From Amborella trichopoda (Eukaryota; Streptophyta; Magnoliopsida; Amborellales; Amborellaceae): DNA of 64,000 nucleotides. The stretch spans positions 2,623,965 to 2,687,964 of the forward strand of contig NW_006499997.1 of assembly GCF_000471905.2 (NCBI RefSeq), in the 5' to 3' direction. Within the stretch, counting starts at the first letter, position 1; each line of letters starts with the position of its first letter. Shown in pieces: positions 36,336-49,625 of the stretch. A program made the position numbers and the translations under genes. The notes under the pieces are model-generated. The model saw only the letters and a program-made list of their open reading frames with translations. It ran no database searches and had not been told where the DNA came from.

Positions 36336-36479
36336 ATGCAAAATCGTCTATTTGAACTTCTTGCTCTCCTTGTCATCATGCTTTCTCTTCCTACACACTC
36401 TGCAGAAAGCTCTTATATTGAAACTCGCTTTGAAAATCAAAGCAACCATTACTTGAGCAAGGCAAGATTAAACCTCTGA
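36336..36479 (+). CDS. Small frame with signal-peptide-like start
   Basis: A 47-residue frame starting at the ATG at 36336 and ending with TGA at 36477. The first 24 residues are a hydrophobic stretch ending in a typical cleavage context (LLALLVIMLSLPTHSA/ES), then ESSYIETRFENQSNHYLSKA. The sequence after the stop has no continuing coding sense that I can see. It could be the first exon, or a broken copy, of a secreted plant protein. I do not recognise the family. Confidence 0.3.
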   Translation: MQNRLFELLALLVIMLSLPTHSAESSYIETRFENQSNHYLSKARLNL

Positions 36480-39400
36480 AGAGTAGTAAGGGAAGATTGA
36501 TCATTCGATTACCTCAAGAAATTGTATGAGAAACAAAAGGTAGTTTTGATACTTCAATTGTCCAGGACCCCATGGAATTTTACATTAAAGAGACTCTTCA
36601 ATATGAAAACTAAAGGCTAGTTTCAAAACAATGTCAAAGGGCAATGTGTCACGAACCCGTGCCCGGTCGCCCTCCATTAGGGTAATGTTGGACTATCGGG
36701 GCCGGGTTGTGATACAAAACCTCATTATACAATTTGAAAATGGTGGAAACTAAAAGGGCAGTTTCAAAACAATGATAAAGGGTAATTGCAACCTAATTAT
36801 ACAATTTGAAAATAGGAAGTATCTAGAAAAAGCATTAGGTGGAGGCCCATTGTATATGGCAGGGCAAGTTCTCACTTTATAGAAATGGATTGAAAAAGGA
36901 GTAGCTTTGCCCCATATCACAAATCCAATGTCAATCTCTTTATGGATTCGAGTGCAAAGCTCCCTGCCTAATGTTGACATCCTAAAAACATTAGATCCTA
37001 TAGACACCTGATATTTGGCTCAGCATCCAAGACCTAGTTTAGGCAATTTCTTTATCTTAGACTATAGGTAAAACTCCTAATCACCCACATGAACCCTCCA
37101 GTACATTGTAGGACCCAACAAATACCTAAATAGACCATACTAACACCTTATACCCTAGGAAAACTTAGACATTTGCACATCAAACCTATTCCTTGTCGTA
37201 GGGAATTAAAAAAGCTCTCCAATAGTCTAAAAATCGCTCAATTATGATATACTGATAATATCTAAAGTGACCCTCTATTCCTCTACGAAAAACAACTTAC
37301 CTAATTCTAGTTTAGTCCTTTAGGCCTAAATCAAGATTCAAACCTAAGTCTATTCCTAGGAACTCCATACCAAATCCTAAAACCCTATATCTGACCCACA
37401 AGAATCTTATCTTACTCCCTTCTTATATCATATATCAGATATCAATTTTATTCGCTCCAGCGACTATATTTTAAGGATATTCCGACCATGCTTTCTTTTC
37501 TTGTACTTTTCATTTTAAATTATTTTATTTATTTACTTTCATTAAATTCATATTATTTGTTTCCTTTGCTTCTTATGTGAGTCTCCTTTTCGGTTAAGTG
37601 GTTTAGGAAATTTAAGATGCAATCTAAGCGATATGATAATCGTAGTAGTACCCTATGGTGTGGTGCCAGTGGTGATGTGTGTTGTTAAAGTACTGTTTAT
37701 AATGGCTCCAAAAATAAATTACATAAAGTAAATTAAAAAATACAAGCTACACCATTTCCATTATAGAAGAAAAGTGAGTACAATGACCAAACACTTACCT
37801 CGATTATAGGATTCGAATAGTACCAGGCCAATTAAACAATGCTCTTAGACAAGCCAGTTTTGATAAAGAAAGAGGAAGGAAAACATAAGAAGATATCCAA
37901 AAGGGGGCAAAATGGGCCAAACCCCTACTCGCCTCCAAGGTTTTAAGCATTGGATGGTAGTCGTGTCCTAGCTCTCTTGTCAAAGGCCTTAGGAATTTGT
38001 ATTAACTTCATCTTGCTTGGGTTTTGTTTGAAAGGTTTTGGTATTTTGCTAATCTAGGGTTAGGGTTAAGTTGGAAAGTAAGTATGGTTAATCGGGTTTG
38101 GGTTAGAGTTTCTCTATCCAAGGTGGTTTCTTTCTCTAGAATCCTCTACTATGTACACCAAGCAAATGACTTCCAACAGCAAATGACTTCAAAAATTTAA
38201 AATGGATAAGGTTTGGCCTTTATATAGAAAGACCTTAAAACATGGGTAGCTTATTAAAAGTATGGGTCATACATAGGTTGATTATCATATTTTATCCCAT
38301 CATAATGCAAAAGGGCAATTTTGTTGAGGTGAAAATGCTTGAAAATATCAATATTTGCCCTTAACTATCCATTTGAGCACTTAATTCTTCATTCTTGGCA
38401 ATTAAATGGACAATCGAACACTGCCAAAATCATAGTTAATCGCATTATGATTGTTTTGGAACAAATTTGAGTTAAAAACTCCAAGATTTGGAAGTTTTGA
38501 ATCTTTTTGCAAATGAATATCCAAAAATTTGCAACATTTTATTTTTCATATACATTTTTTTCTTATTTGGCTAGATTTTTGTCAACTTTTCTTTTTTTCA
38601 GTGCCATAGAATCATAGAACTCCATTCTACGAATGCTTCACGCCAAATTTCACCCCAAAATTTCCATGTATCCAATAGGTTATGGGCCTTTGAAGGAGCC
38701 AAAACCATGTTCTTCAACAATGTTTCAAAAACCAGATACAAGTTGGCCCTGAAATCACCCTTCATCTCCAGGTTGATCATGGCTTTCCATATACAAATAG
38801 AAAGGTAGTTGATTCTTGATTTCGATGCACAAAGTTTATTGAAAAACTTCTCCTAGACTGGGAGAAATTGCCGAAAAACCAAACACAAGTGATGGAACTA
38901 AAAGATCGCATGACGTTAAAAATACATTTTTTTTCTAAAATAAAACCATGCTCTAGTGACAAAACCCCAAAAAATATATCTTATCATAAAGCTTTCAATC
39001 CGTAGAAAAACATATCTAAAGTCTGGACTATCTCCACAGCGTTTGAGAGCTACCAACATTGAAAAACCACCAAATGGGTCATTTTGCTATATTTGTTTTA
39101 CCCAAAAACTATAGTAACACAACTTAACTTTTCATTAGCATGCTACAACTCAAACATTTCGCAAATAGTCAAATGTTGTCAGATTGACAACAAATTTTAC
39201 AATTAAAGATTTTTGATCACTTGTTACCATTTCTAAAAGTTTAGGATCTGTCAATTCTGACTTTTGAGGTTTTCTTTGTAATTTACCCTCTTTTATGTGC
39301 TCCACATGCTATGGATGATAGTTCGAGGATTGTTTTCATTGTATGTCCTTCTTCAATCATCATTTTGAGCTCATATTTGGGGTACATCCTAGGGGTGTCT

Positions 39401-40900
39401 TAGATTAGATTTGGGATCAATTTGGGGCTCATTTGCACTTTTTTCTCCAACTTGCAATCATGCATTTTATTGACTTGGGCCATAAGTGACTCTAGAACTC
39501 ATGGTCATTATTCCTCAAATTTGGGCCCAACATGTATTAATTTTGGGACCTTTTGCCACCATCCATGTTTCCAATAGTTTTTGTCATAGATTCCTATCGG
39601 GCTGACGGCTTTACATACTTTGACGAGTGAGCCTTATTTTTGCTGAAAACCAACACCACACCCATATTTTAAGGATTTTTAGGACGATGTAATACTTGAA
39701 TGCCTACACTCCGGTTACAAATAGGCCTTTTGGTACGGGTTTTCCATGTGTAATAGGAAATATACACAAACACCCCTAGCATATTTTTGGTGGGGACCCT
39801 TTTTTTACCACTTGAGTCCTTTTATTTTTAGTATTATTCTTCCTAAGAAAGAGGTAGTCCCTATCTCTCAAGATTCTTATAGCCCAAGACATGTAAGGGC
39901 AGAAGTAGGGAGTGAAGAGTTTGTCATCTAATATGGGGCCCATTGAGTTTTAAGTTCTTCAAACCTTAACTAGGACTCCAACAAAGGGGTGCACACATGC
40001 TACATGTATGCATGCAGGCCCAATCTAGTAAGCACATATGGCTATCGAATTGGCCCAATTGTTGTTGGCTTACCTGGAAACGGTCTAGAGCAAATTGAGG
40101 ACAGGTCAGTCCCCCCTGCATGCAACCCATAACTGGTTTGTACAAGCTCAGATCTAGGCCGCATGAGCCCAAAAGCAATTGTGCATGGCCAATTCATGAA
40201 CATAAATGCCCTAATCTATGTCGTACACGTCCTGATCTAGGTTGTGCTTCGCGAAATCTAGGCGACATACATCCTAATCAGAACTGCATGTGGTTTTTTC
40301 CAGGTTGCTTGTGATAGGTTTGTGACCACATGCGATCGCTTTTCAGTCCACCTAGAAGTAAATAGCCAGCACCCTACACTAAGTTTTTTATCACGTCTGG
40401 ATCAGTGTCTCCTCCATCTATTAGAATACCGATCAGATAACGATCAATTGCTTTAATGACTTTATGGTACTGTCAGACCGTCCAAACCCACAACCTATGG
40501 TCACCACCACAAAGTTACATTCTCGTTGTCAGCAGATCGACCCTCCTATGTACAGCCAATGCTACATGCATTCATATTGCTTTTTGTCATTTTCTATCAG
40601 GCTGTTAGAAATATCGCCAACAAGCTTTCCACCTTCTAAGCACTCATCATCCTGTCATCCACACACATCAAGACTGTACTCCCATGTGCCCTGGAAATAT
40701 TTTTCCCAAGACAATCCTCTTTTTCACAAGACATCAATTTAGGCTGCAATAGTGCAACCTGATGATGCTTATGATCATGACTTGTGTAATTATCTATTTA
40801 TCTAAACAACTATGAGTGCATGGTCAAGACTATGCCATCTAGCCATTGAGATACTCTTGAAGATCTAGGAATTTGGACTACCTTCAACAGTCAAGGTATC
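36480..40900. other. Gene-free DNA, possible Gypsy LTR or leader
   Basis: No coding signal. A partial direct repeat around 36597-36640 and 36740-36775 (GTTTCAAAACAATG words) flanks a GC-rich segment, TGTCACGAACCCGTGCCCGG…GGGTTGTGATAC (about 36647-36716), that looks inserted. Because a Ty3/Gypsy remnant starts at about 40.9 kb, some of 37-40.9 kb may be its LTR and leader, but I could not find a matching LTR pair. Confidence 0.4.
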
Positions 40901-42720
40901 CTCTCAGGTGCCAGCTTTCCTCAGTTTGCTTATTGACACATCCACCGCCTCTCCCAAAAATTCAAATGATAGCACACTTCGTACTGGCAATGAAACTTGA
41001 GTTGACTTAGGTCATGAGAAGGCAAGTCCCCACAAATCTTGCACTCTCAACTAAAAGTAATTGTAGCCAAGCCAAGGTACATAACGTTGGAATGGAGGCT
41101 CTCGACCTTCAAGATCTATTGAGGACTGTACAATATCTCAGAGATCAACAACATGCCATAAAACAACACACTGTAATACCTACACCCGTCACCTTTGTAA
41201 TCCAGCTTCCTCCCGCCACGAGTCTACCTATCCCCTCCATGTATCAGAATCAAGTATACCTCAACCTATATCACAATACCAATAATTCCCTCAGCAGACC
41301 TTTCCTTAAATCGCTCACCAAATTAACCTTGCCTAAACCCAACCAATAACACAATATAGAACCTTAATAAACCCTTAAACAAACCAAATTGTTTACCTAA
41401 ACATACCACAAACCCAAACTGCACCCTTCTCCATTACCACATTCCGCACCCACTCAGAGTATTACCTCTTTGGCAGCCACCATGGTAGCCCAGTCATCAC
41501 CAATAACTCCACGACTTGCCACCTTACCTACTACCACCTATATTCCCTTATTCACCCAACAAAAAAACAAAAAAACTGTTGTTTCCTTCCAAGGCACACT
41601 TGAAGAAAGATTGGCCAAACACGAAAAGAAGGATAACCTACCTCCAAAATCTCATATCTAGGAAACCTTAGGCATGAAAAGCCTATGTTGCGCAGGATTT
41701 GTCCTTCATGATTTCAAAATTAAGTACAAGGGACAAGGAGACCTTGGACTCTATATAGAGAGTTTCTTAATGGTCCCAAGAGAATGAAACCAACCTTCAC
41801 CTGTAGTCTAGAAGGTGAACCTCATTCATAGCACTACCAACAGATGAATGATATCATCGTCGACCGTGATGGGATGTTCTAATGCTTTGACCAGCACTAC
41901 AAGAACAATGCACTGCATCTGACAACACTGTCAAAAATTTCCTAGCTCAAGCAAAAGACTAAGGAATTTATTATCAACCAGGATTCTCAACTAAGAGATC
42001 ATGCCAAGATCAGTTTGATCCTTCAGGGGGTCAATTGTGAATACAGGCATCTCATCCTTCGAGGAGGACTCCTAACGTCCCTCGGTTCAATAATTCAAGA
42101 TCTCATTATACGAAAAGATAGATTCCCCCATGAACACGTGATAAGAAGATCCATGAGATAGTTGAACTTATGCAAACGCAACCAATAGAGCCAAAGACTA
42201 CATTCGTCACTAATCCCAGTTAGATCGACATCACCAAATCCTTGCCAGAAGCAAACCAATTCGGAATGTCCAAGGGCTCGAATACTACAAAAACTCAGCT
42301 AGGAAAACTCTCCAAGCTTTATATTCAAGTAAGAGGAAAGATATTAATTGCAAGTTTATCCCCATCAAAGAGCTTATGGAACATGTCCCTAAGCTTCTAC
42401 TTGATCGCAGACTAATGAACCTTCCAGAGAATCTTGCTTCTCTTGCCTATGACGTCAAAGACAAAAGTAAGTCGTACCACTGACACTAAAACCATTCCCA
42501 ATTACAAAAAACTATATTCGCAAAGTGATCCAAAACCTCATCGACAACAAGAAGGTTACAGTGAGAGGAGAAGAGCAAAAGAATGTCTAATTGCATATTT
42601 AGAAGTTAGGGATCTTCAACAACCCCCCCAGAGCATGTCTCTAACCCAATACATCAAGCAGCACCTATTGTCATGACAATATCCCAACCTACAGAGCATC
42701 AAAGCCACACAATCCTTAAC
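40900..42720 (+). pseudogene. Ty3/Gypsy gag remnant
   Basis: Plus-strand decayed gag. Readable pieces in shifting frames include MEALDLQDLLRTVQYLRDQQ (about 41092), MKSLCCAGFVLHDFKIKYKG (about 41675), PTDE-like and, near 42360, FIPIKELMEHVPKLLLDRRL. This style of gag, with the pol that follows, fits the Tat-like Gypsy lineage. Many stops and frameshifts. Confidence 0.65.
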
Positions 42721-44590
42721 ATGGTGAAGCAAGAAGAAATCATCCAACCAAATCCCATTATCATATCACCCATAAAGATCACTTGCAAGAGGATAACGAA
42801 GATATCGTCATAAAAATCTTAGTGTCATAGAGCTCCCCTAAACCCCAAGAGGAAGAGATAATCTCAACAACTTCTCTCTTCATATGAAGTGAGGATCCTG
42901 ATATCCTTTCTTCACTAGCGCCTCTAATAATCATTTACTAGCAGCACTCAACCTTGCCCTTGTGTTTCTCCTCTTTAATGACTCTTTGAGCTCCTTCACT
43001 CGGCAAGAATAAGTCTATAAATCAATGAAGGTCATTGCTAATATTATTCAAGAAAGAACAGGCCAGCCCACCCAAGCGGTTCAATGGTCCTCTAAGATGC
43101 CATCAAAGTACAATTTATCCAAACACTTAAGTTGGATTCAAGTTCCTATCTATCATTGAATTGTTAACTAGCTCATAGTTCATAGGAAGTAGATAGAGAA
43201 GACCATGTGTAAGAACACATGTTCTAGCATATACAATACAAAGTAAGTCTAGCATGATTAGTCAACTTATTGCAATCGATTACCTTCAATGATGATGACA
43301 TTCATGCACATACATTCATGTTTTCATAATTATTCCCTCCACATCACAGTGCACATGCCATGATGCACCACTCAACGTATGATGGCAGGTCAACAATAGG
43401 GCAGCACTTCATCCCTGCCCTTCATGATACTAGACAAGCTTAACATCAATAAGGAAATGTTGGAGCCATTCAACCTTCCCATTGCAGCTTATGAAAACAC
43501 AAGATGACATGCTATCATAATGTTGCCTCTCACCAGCCTATGATTCAACAGGTATGCTCTTATGTTTCTGATGTTGAAGACTCCTTGAATCTTTTGTAGG
43601 GGCGATCTTGGCTCCACAATAAGCTAGCTATCCCTCGACTCTACACTAATACCTTAAGTTTCCTACTCCAAAGTGATTGGTTGGAGTCCCTTTGGAATTC
43701 ATCTTTATGGATATGGAAGGAAGAACCAAGTTAAAAGAGTACGAAGAGAACAAGGAATCAAGTGAAGTTCCTTCCCTCTCTTCACGAGAGCCATATTGTG
43801 TCATGATCTCCTACGAGAGCAATCCATTTATCATGGCCACCTCGTACTAGATGAGGTAGCCATTGATTTTCAATTTTTTAGGAATGCGGATCTTCTAATG
43901 CTTCAAAATGGTTATTTCCCAAGATTTCGTCCGAGATAATGGCCTATGTCGGGAGTGTCAAGGGGCAGTCATGTCCATTCCCTTCTCTCATTATACTAAG
44001 ATGGAGTGTCATGATCACTGAGTGTAGGATGTGAATGATCCTATTTGGAAATAAACCAAGGGAATCCTCAACCCTTGTTTGCTTTTGGAGGTATTCAAGA
44101 CCTCTCTGATGTGGCAACTTCCTTTCAACCTGACGAGAGAAAGACTTCCCTTGTTCTTTCAGTGGTTTCACTGTCATCCACTTATGCACTTCTTTCCCAT
44201 CACCCAACTAAGCAGATTGATAGTTTTGAAAAACAAATTTCTAAACTATGGGGTCTACATGTTCAGGTCCTCCGAGAATAACTACGTAATTTCTCAAGTA
44301 TTTTTTAAAACACCCCGTTTTACTATCATCCTGTTATCCATTGAAGCCTTGGTTGACCATGAGAGTTACCTACTCGTCCAAGATCCAAAAAACAAGTAGG
44401 TGTGGGGCACAAAGTGTTGCGTCCTGCTCAAAGCCTCAACAACCAGCCCAAATCTCAAGTCAATACAAAATAACTTTCAAAAACATAAAAACAATAAAAA
44501 GATATAGGATAGCCTAACCCACTTTTTTGAGAAATAAGGCCCACAAACCCCCAAACCTTCCTAATGAGAGGAGCCTAATCCCCACCGATG
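42721..44590 (+). pseudogene. Ty3/Gypsy linker / protease region, decayed
   Basis: Between the gag and pol remnants. No clear protease active site can be read. Frames on either strand (43944-44207 minus, 44045-44399 plus) have no independent support. Assigned to the Gypsy element by position only. Confidence 0.4.
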
Positions 44591-46170
44591 AGAGTCTTCA
44601 AGAGCGAGAACCTAATGAGAGATGGATCATGAAGAACTGTTGATCCAAGTGGAGAGGTTTAAGCGAAAGCTGGAATGGAAGTCTACAGCTACAATTGAGG
44701 AAACAATTTATGTCAACCTAGGAACAGGGGAGGAACCTAAGATGACCAAGTTCAAATCCTCACTATCTTCCAATGTGCATGAGCATATGGTTGCTTTTCT
44801 TAAGGAGCACCAAGAAACTTTAGCATGGTCATACAATGACCTTAACCTCGCTAAGAACTACTTGATCCTTTAATCCAATGCCAAACCAATTCAACAACGT
44901 CTGCACAAGCAAGCACTTCACTTCATTCTCAAAAGCAAAGAAATTGATCAGCTATTCAAGAGCTAGATTCATTTTACCAGTTGACTGCTTTGAATGGCTT
45001 CCAAAATGATCATAATTCCAAAGAAATAGGATGTGTGCAAGTGTGTTGACTATCAGGATATGAATAACGCATGCTTAAAGAAAATTTTCATTTGTCAAAT
45101 ACAGATATGTAGGCCAAGAATACAACTGAGCATGAGGTATTCCTTTATGGATGGCTTCTCAGGTTACAATTAGATAAATATGGCTATTGGAGACTAACGA
45201 AAGACCGCATTCACCAGGGATTTACTATTACCAAGTCATGTCATTATCGATCCATGACCATGGTCTTCCAGGGCATGTTGCCTGATAATATAGAAGACTT
45301 TAAAGTCAAAAACAAGAAAAAAACACATTCTATATCTCCAATGAGTGTTCGTGAAGCTTTGAGAATATTAATTAAAGCTCAATTCCCAGAAGTATGCCTT
45401 TAGTATTGAATCTGATAAAGCTGCTAGCTTTCATCATCAGTCACTGGGTAATCAAAGCATATCTCTTATTAAGATAAAGGCAATTATAAAAGTGTGATCC
45501 CCTGCCAATATCCAACAAATTAGGGGACTTTAGCATAGAATTCAAGCACTTCATCTCTCAACTTGCAAATAAATGTGTGCCATTTAATCGTCTCCTTAGA
45601 AGGATGTTCCATTCATATGGAACCAGGATTGTCAAAAGGCCTTTGATAAGAAAAAAGATAAACTTAACGTGCCAGTCCTAGGCCCTCCAATCCAAGATCG
45701 CCTTATGTTCCTTCAAATCTCCATCATGGAGAAGACCATAAGGCCAATGTTGGGGCAATATGATGATGAAGAAAGAGAATGCACAATCTACTAAGTACTA
45801 CCATAGATTATGACACCCCATATATATAAATATTAAGCAGCACTGCTTAGCGGCAGCTTAGCACTTATATGGGCAACTCAAAAGTTGCGGACTAAATGTC
45901 CATCAAGCTCATCTCTAAAATGGATCCTCTAAAATATATAAAGCAGTTCTTAATGCTTACCTATTCAATTGGCGACGCATGCTGAGTGAGTTTGACATTC
46001 AATATGTGATACAAAAGTCTATCAAGGGGCACACTACAGCCGATCATCTTGCCAAGCATGCAGTCCCAGAACGTACTGGGAGAATCTTTACAATAATAAA
46101 TATTAAGGTGACATCAAGTGTAAATTTCTCGATAATAAATATGAGGATGATGATTAAGTGATGCAAGTTA
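44591..46170 (+). pseudogene. Ty3/Gypsy pol remnant (RT and RNase H)
   Basis: Plus strand. The pre-RT segment at 44622-44873 reads IYVNLGTGEEPKMTKFKSSL and FLKEHQETLAWSYNDL. RT pieces at about 45040-45210 include CVDYQDMNNA and FMDGFSGYN. RNase H at about 45610-45790 has FIWNQDCQKAFDKKKDKL and LGQYDDEERECTIY. The end at 45979-46080 has MLSEFDIQYVIQKSIKGHTT, diagnostic of Tat-like Gypsy elements. At least several in-frame stops. The integrase is missing. Present only in unit 2. Confidence 0.85.
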
Positions 46171-46546
46171 CCTAGTATAAAGCTACTTGTCTCAATAGTT
46201 TAGGAAGGATTTAAGGTTTGAATTTTGTAAATACCAACCTAAACGAAATAATCTAATGAGAAACATAATTAAAGATTACCTTAATTATTGAAGGGATTTC
46301 TTCCCATACTATCAACACTGAAGGGGAACAAAGCAAGCCATTTTGTACTAATGGTGGTGATAACTCTCAAATTTCCTCTAACAAAAATAAATCATGAATT
46401 CCCGCTAAGCAAAATAAATCATGTACTTATGCAGAATCCCAACTAGCAAGCACTCAAATAAAACTTAAAAAAGGAAACAATAGCATTAAGCCTGGACGAC
46501 AGATTTACAAACAAGGTCAAAGTTGTGGGCTACAAATGGGACCACA
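46171..46546. other. 3' flank of CSL4 and Gypsy edge
   Basis: No coding signal. The last part is the likely CSL4 3' UTR on the minus strand. The Gypsy 3' boundary is not visible. Confidence 0.4.
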
Positions 46547-46635
46547 TCATTTAACTTTTGCAACTTTTCTTTGTTCGATTTGGCCTGTCTGAGGGCATTG
46601 CATCTCTATCCAACTGATAGGTATCATAGTTGCAC
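46547..46635 (-). CDS. CSL4: CSL4 last exon, unit 2
   Basis: An 89-bp minus-strand exon. Acceptor GGGTTTTTGCAG before GTGCAA; it completes the Gly codon split from 49544 and encodes ATMIPISWIEMQCPQTGQIE then QRKVAKVK and TGA. This matches the C-terminus of the exosome subunit CSL4 (human …MVPISWCEMQCP…RKVARV). CSL4 is a cap protein of the nine-subunit RNA exosome core, which binds RNA and helps feed the nuclease. The element-filled intron to the next exon upstream is 2.9 kb. No counterpart remains in unit 1. Confidence 0.9.
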
Positions 46636-49543
46636 CTGCAAAAACCCAATAAACAAACTTAAATAAGTGATCAGTAAAAATGGATGTAGTAAAACATATA
46701 TTGCTACACATCATCTTTCAATGCCCTCCCTTTATGGAGTTATAAAATCAGTTTAGCCAAACACCAAACCATTTTGTAGGGCTACGAATCCGGTATGGTT
46801 CAAATAAAAAATAACTAGAATTGCACACCAGTGACATTCATTCAAAGTACAGGTGTCCAAGCTCTCAAAACATATTACTAGCGATGAAGCACCCTTGAAA
46901 ACCACATGATCTATTTTTAGCAGAGTTAATGTTTGACCAAAATACTACCCAAGAAAACTTGACAAGAGCGGATCATGTACAAAATAGCTCAAGAGATTGA
47001 AAAATAAATAAATAACTAAACAAAATTGAGCAGATAATCACATTTAGGAGATTCATTGTCCTCTTGCAGGGCAAGCCATAACTCTCTCTGGTGCAATTTT
47101 GTCTTCTGAGAGTCTAAGCATGAGAATGCATGGCACATCCACAAGAATTAACTAATGTTCACATTTATGAAAGTGAACATCCTTGATTAGCAGTCATACA
47201 TGGATGCATGTTACATGAAGGCATGTCAGAACATGTACACTGAGGATGCATATTGACTCAACTGTTTTCTTCCTTATATTGAAGTACACAGTATAATCTT
47301 CAAGCTACTGCATAAAGCTAGAAGGTGAAAAACATCTCTCTCTCTCTCCATAGAGACAGATTCTTGCCGAATAAGAAAACTCAGGCAAGTCGACTAGGAC
47401 TCGCCTAAGTCACTCAACCTCAGCAGGCTGCTAAGTGCGAAACACGCACAACTCGAGGTATACATATTTGTAACTAATTAATATATTAATAATTGATTCA
47501 ATCTTGGACTAAATCAATTCTAATTAATTTATAATTAACTTTCTATATACTTTTGATGATTTTATGATTTTTAATGATTCTTCTCTTGTTCAACACTTGT
47601 TTTGAGAATTTTTTTGAGAAAATGATCACCGACCTATTTTTTCTACTTTTTGGAAACTTTTTTATCACCTTTTATATACTTTTTGTGTTATTTCTAGTTT
47701 TTCTTCCTGACTTTTACCAATTTTCATGATTTCTACCAATTTTAAATTTCATTGGATTTTTGGGAAGCTCATTGCGGGGACTCAGGTGCGTCGACACGAA
47801 CTCGCCCGAGTCACGTTGTGTAGGTGCATCATTCAATCGGTGCTCGATCCACCTAACAACAGGTTCTGGGAAAGCTAGTTGAAATAACAATTCTTATCGC
47901 GAAAAATAAAGAGAACTTTTCCAAGCTCCGCATCCGAACCATGATTTCTTTCATTAAGTGTTTCATAATGGCATTTGAAGCATACAAATATACGTGTTTG
48001 AAAGCATGCCTCCATGCCATAGCAGAAGATTCAATATTAAAATAAATTCCTGAATCTTTGCTTTCAGATTGAAGATCCAAGGATCCAATATAGTGTCTAT
48101 CATGACTGCTATGCCAACCATATACCATATTGGAAGACCACAGTCAATTGTCAGTGTTAACAAAAGCAAAACACCAAATGCCTCAGTGGCATATGACAGA
48201 TCTTTTCTCCACTCTGCCTGGACCAATTGTGGGAACAACCCAGCTACTCTACTATGATCAATTGTCCCAGAGCATGAAAAAGTTCTTAAATAGCCTTTCC
48301 ACATGCTCAAATAAACTCTTTGGGATTCATTGGCAAAGGTAATACCAGATCAAAATTCGATGATCACCAAGAATTGCAGACATTAGAAGACAATACATGT
48401 GAAAAATATAAGCAGAAAAAATTTAGGAAGTTTTTCACCAACATTTAATATATTGTACAAATAACCATCCATTATTTCTCTATTGAACTCCCTAGTGATG
48501 TCCTGAATGCAAAATGTGGTTCATACAAACCTGCAAGTCACATAAATGATCATGGCAAAGAACAAAAATGTTGGTGCAAAACTTTTTGTGTTTTCAGGAA
48601 GGGGCTATTTCAGCAATGAACACCCGATATGGTTAGGCCATGTTCAGGAAGATGCTATTTCAGCAATGCAGACCAGATATGTTTAGGGATGTTAATGTGG
48701 TCAAAACACCACGGATTGCAACATCTTTTCAAATTTGGTAGGTGTGAGGATCCACTCAGCCCATGTCTTACAATAGGAAAGAAAAGATCTCCTGAGGTCT
48801 TTTCATTCCTATTGTACTTTTTGCAGTGGAGCTCTGCATTCACAGAAAAAGAGGGGGCATTGATGCAGCCCAAAATAAGAGGCATTAACATTCAGTAAAG
48901 AGACCAATTTCTGATCAATCAGCTAAAACACAAAGACAGAAACCTAAGTTCTACAAAATAAGAGAGTAAAATCTAAGGTCCCATAGGCTATTCTTACTGG
49001 GCACTTGCAAAAGATACTTGCAGAGAACAATTCACATTCTAGATATTCCACTACGATGTTGGTACAATACATTCAGCCTAATATGGGGTGAAAGGCATTA
49101 GCCTCATAATACGACATAACTACAAAACCTTAGAACTGTACTGAACCAACCGCACTGTTGAGTATGAGCAATGGCTATATGCGAAACACAAATCAAAATT
49201 ATGTTCTATGGCTTTAGAAGAACTCAAAACCAGTCCATAATATCCATTATATTTATCATTCAATGAACAACAAAAATATTGAGCTCAATGTCTAAGCATA
49301 CCCATCATCAAACGTCATTTGTGACCAAACCATAACTAAAATCAAGGCATTTCCAGAAATGACACATGTTAAGCTCAACATTATTGAAAAAGAGACAAGG
49401 AAGCTTATTCATGTTGGTGCATCATGAGAAATTATTTTTAGCATATGCTGCAGGCATTAGGAAATTTACAAGACCATTTCAGGAGTTGAGTTCTCAACTA
49501 TGCATAGGGCTCCACAGAAAATCTAATAAATACAAACTCATAC
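46636..49543. other. CSL4 intron, unit 2
   Basis: Holds repeats but no recognised gene. From about 47340 it matches unit 1 (15150 onward). 47715-48682 is absent from unit 1 and contains the unidentified 115-residue minus-strand frame. Confidence 0.6.
47963..48310 (-). pseudogene. Unidentified frame with two hydrophobic segments, inside CSL4 intron
   Basis: A 115-residue minus-strand frame: a charged N-terminal part (MWKGYLRTFSCSGTIDHSRV), then LFPQLVQAEWRKDLSYATEA, a hydrophobic run (about residues 47-58) and a second (about 65-82). It looks protein-like, but I do not recognise it and it has no clear splice partners. It lies in the same strand as CSL4, in the 967-bp block missing from unit 1. 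It could be a captured gene fragment, part of an unknown transposon, or chance. Confidence 0.3.
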
Positions 49544-49625
49544 CTGCGGCACTTTGTGCAGATACGACTCCCAGTTCATTCTTTGCAGTTGAAAGATAAT
49601 AAGCCCTTGCATCCCCAAGAGATAG
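49544..49625 (-). CDS. CSL4: CSL4 penultimate exon, unit 2
   Basis: An 82-bp exon with acceptor TTAG/CTATCT and donor GCCGCAG/GTATGA. Encodes LSLGDARAYYLSTAKNELGV then VSAQSAA plus the first base of Gly. All family-conserved residues (SLGDA, NELGVV) are kept, unlike the unit 1 copy. It joins in phase 0 to 51405-51489 and in phase 1 to 46547-46635. Confidence 0.92.

Noticed and set aside
48655..48891. Conserved small minus-strand frame, also at 15517-15711
   Set aside because: Similarity between the units is explained by the segmental duplication; an indel of about 42 bp changes the frame and no domain is seen.
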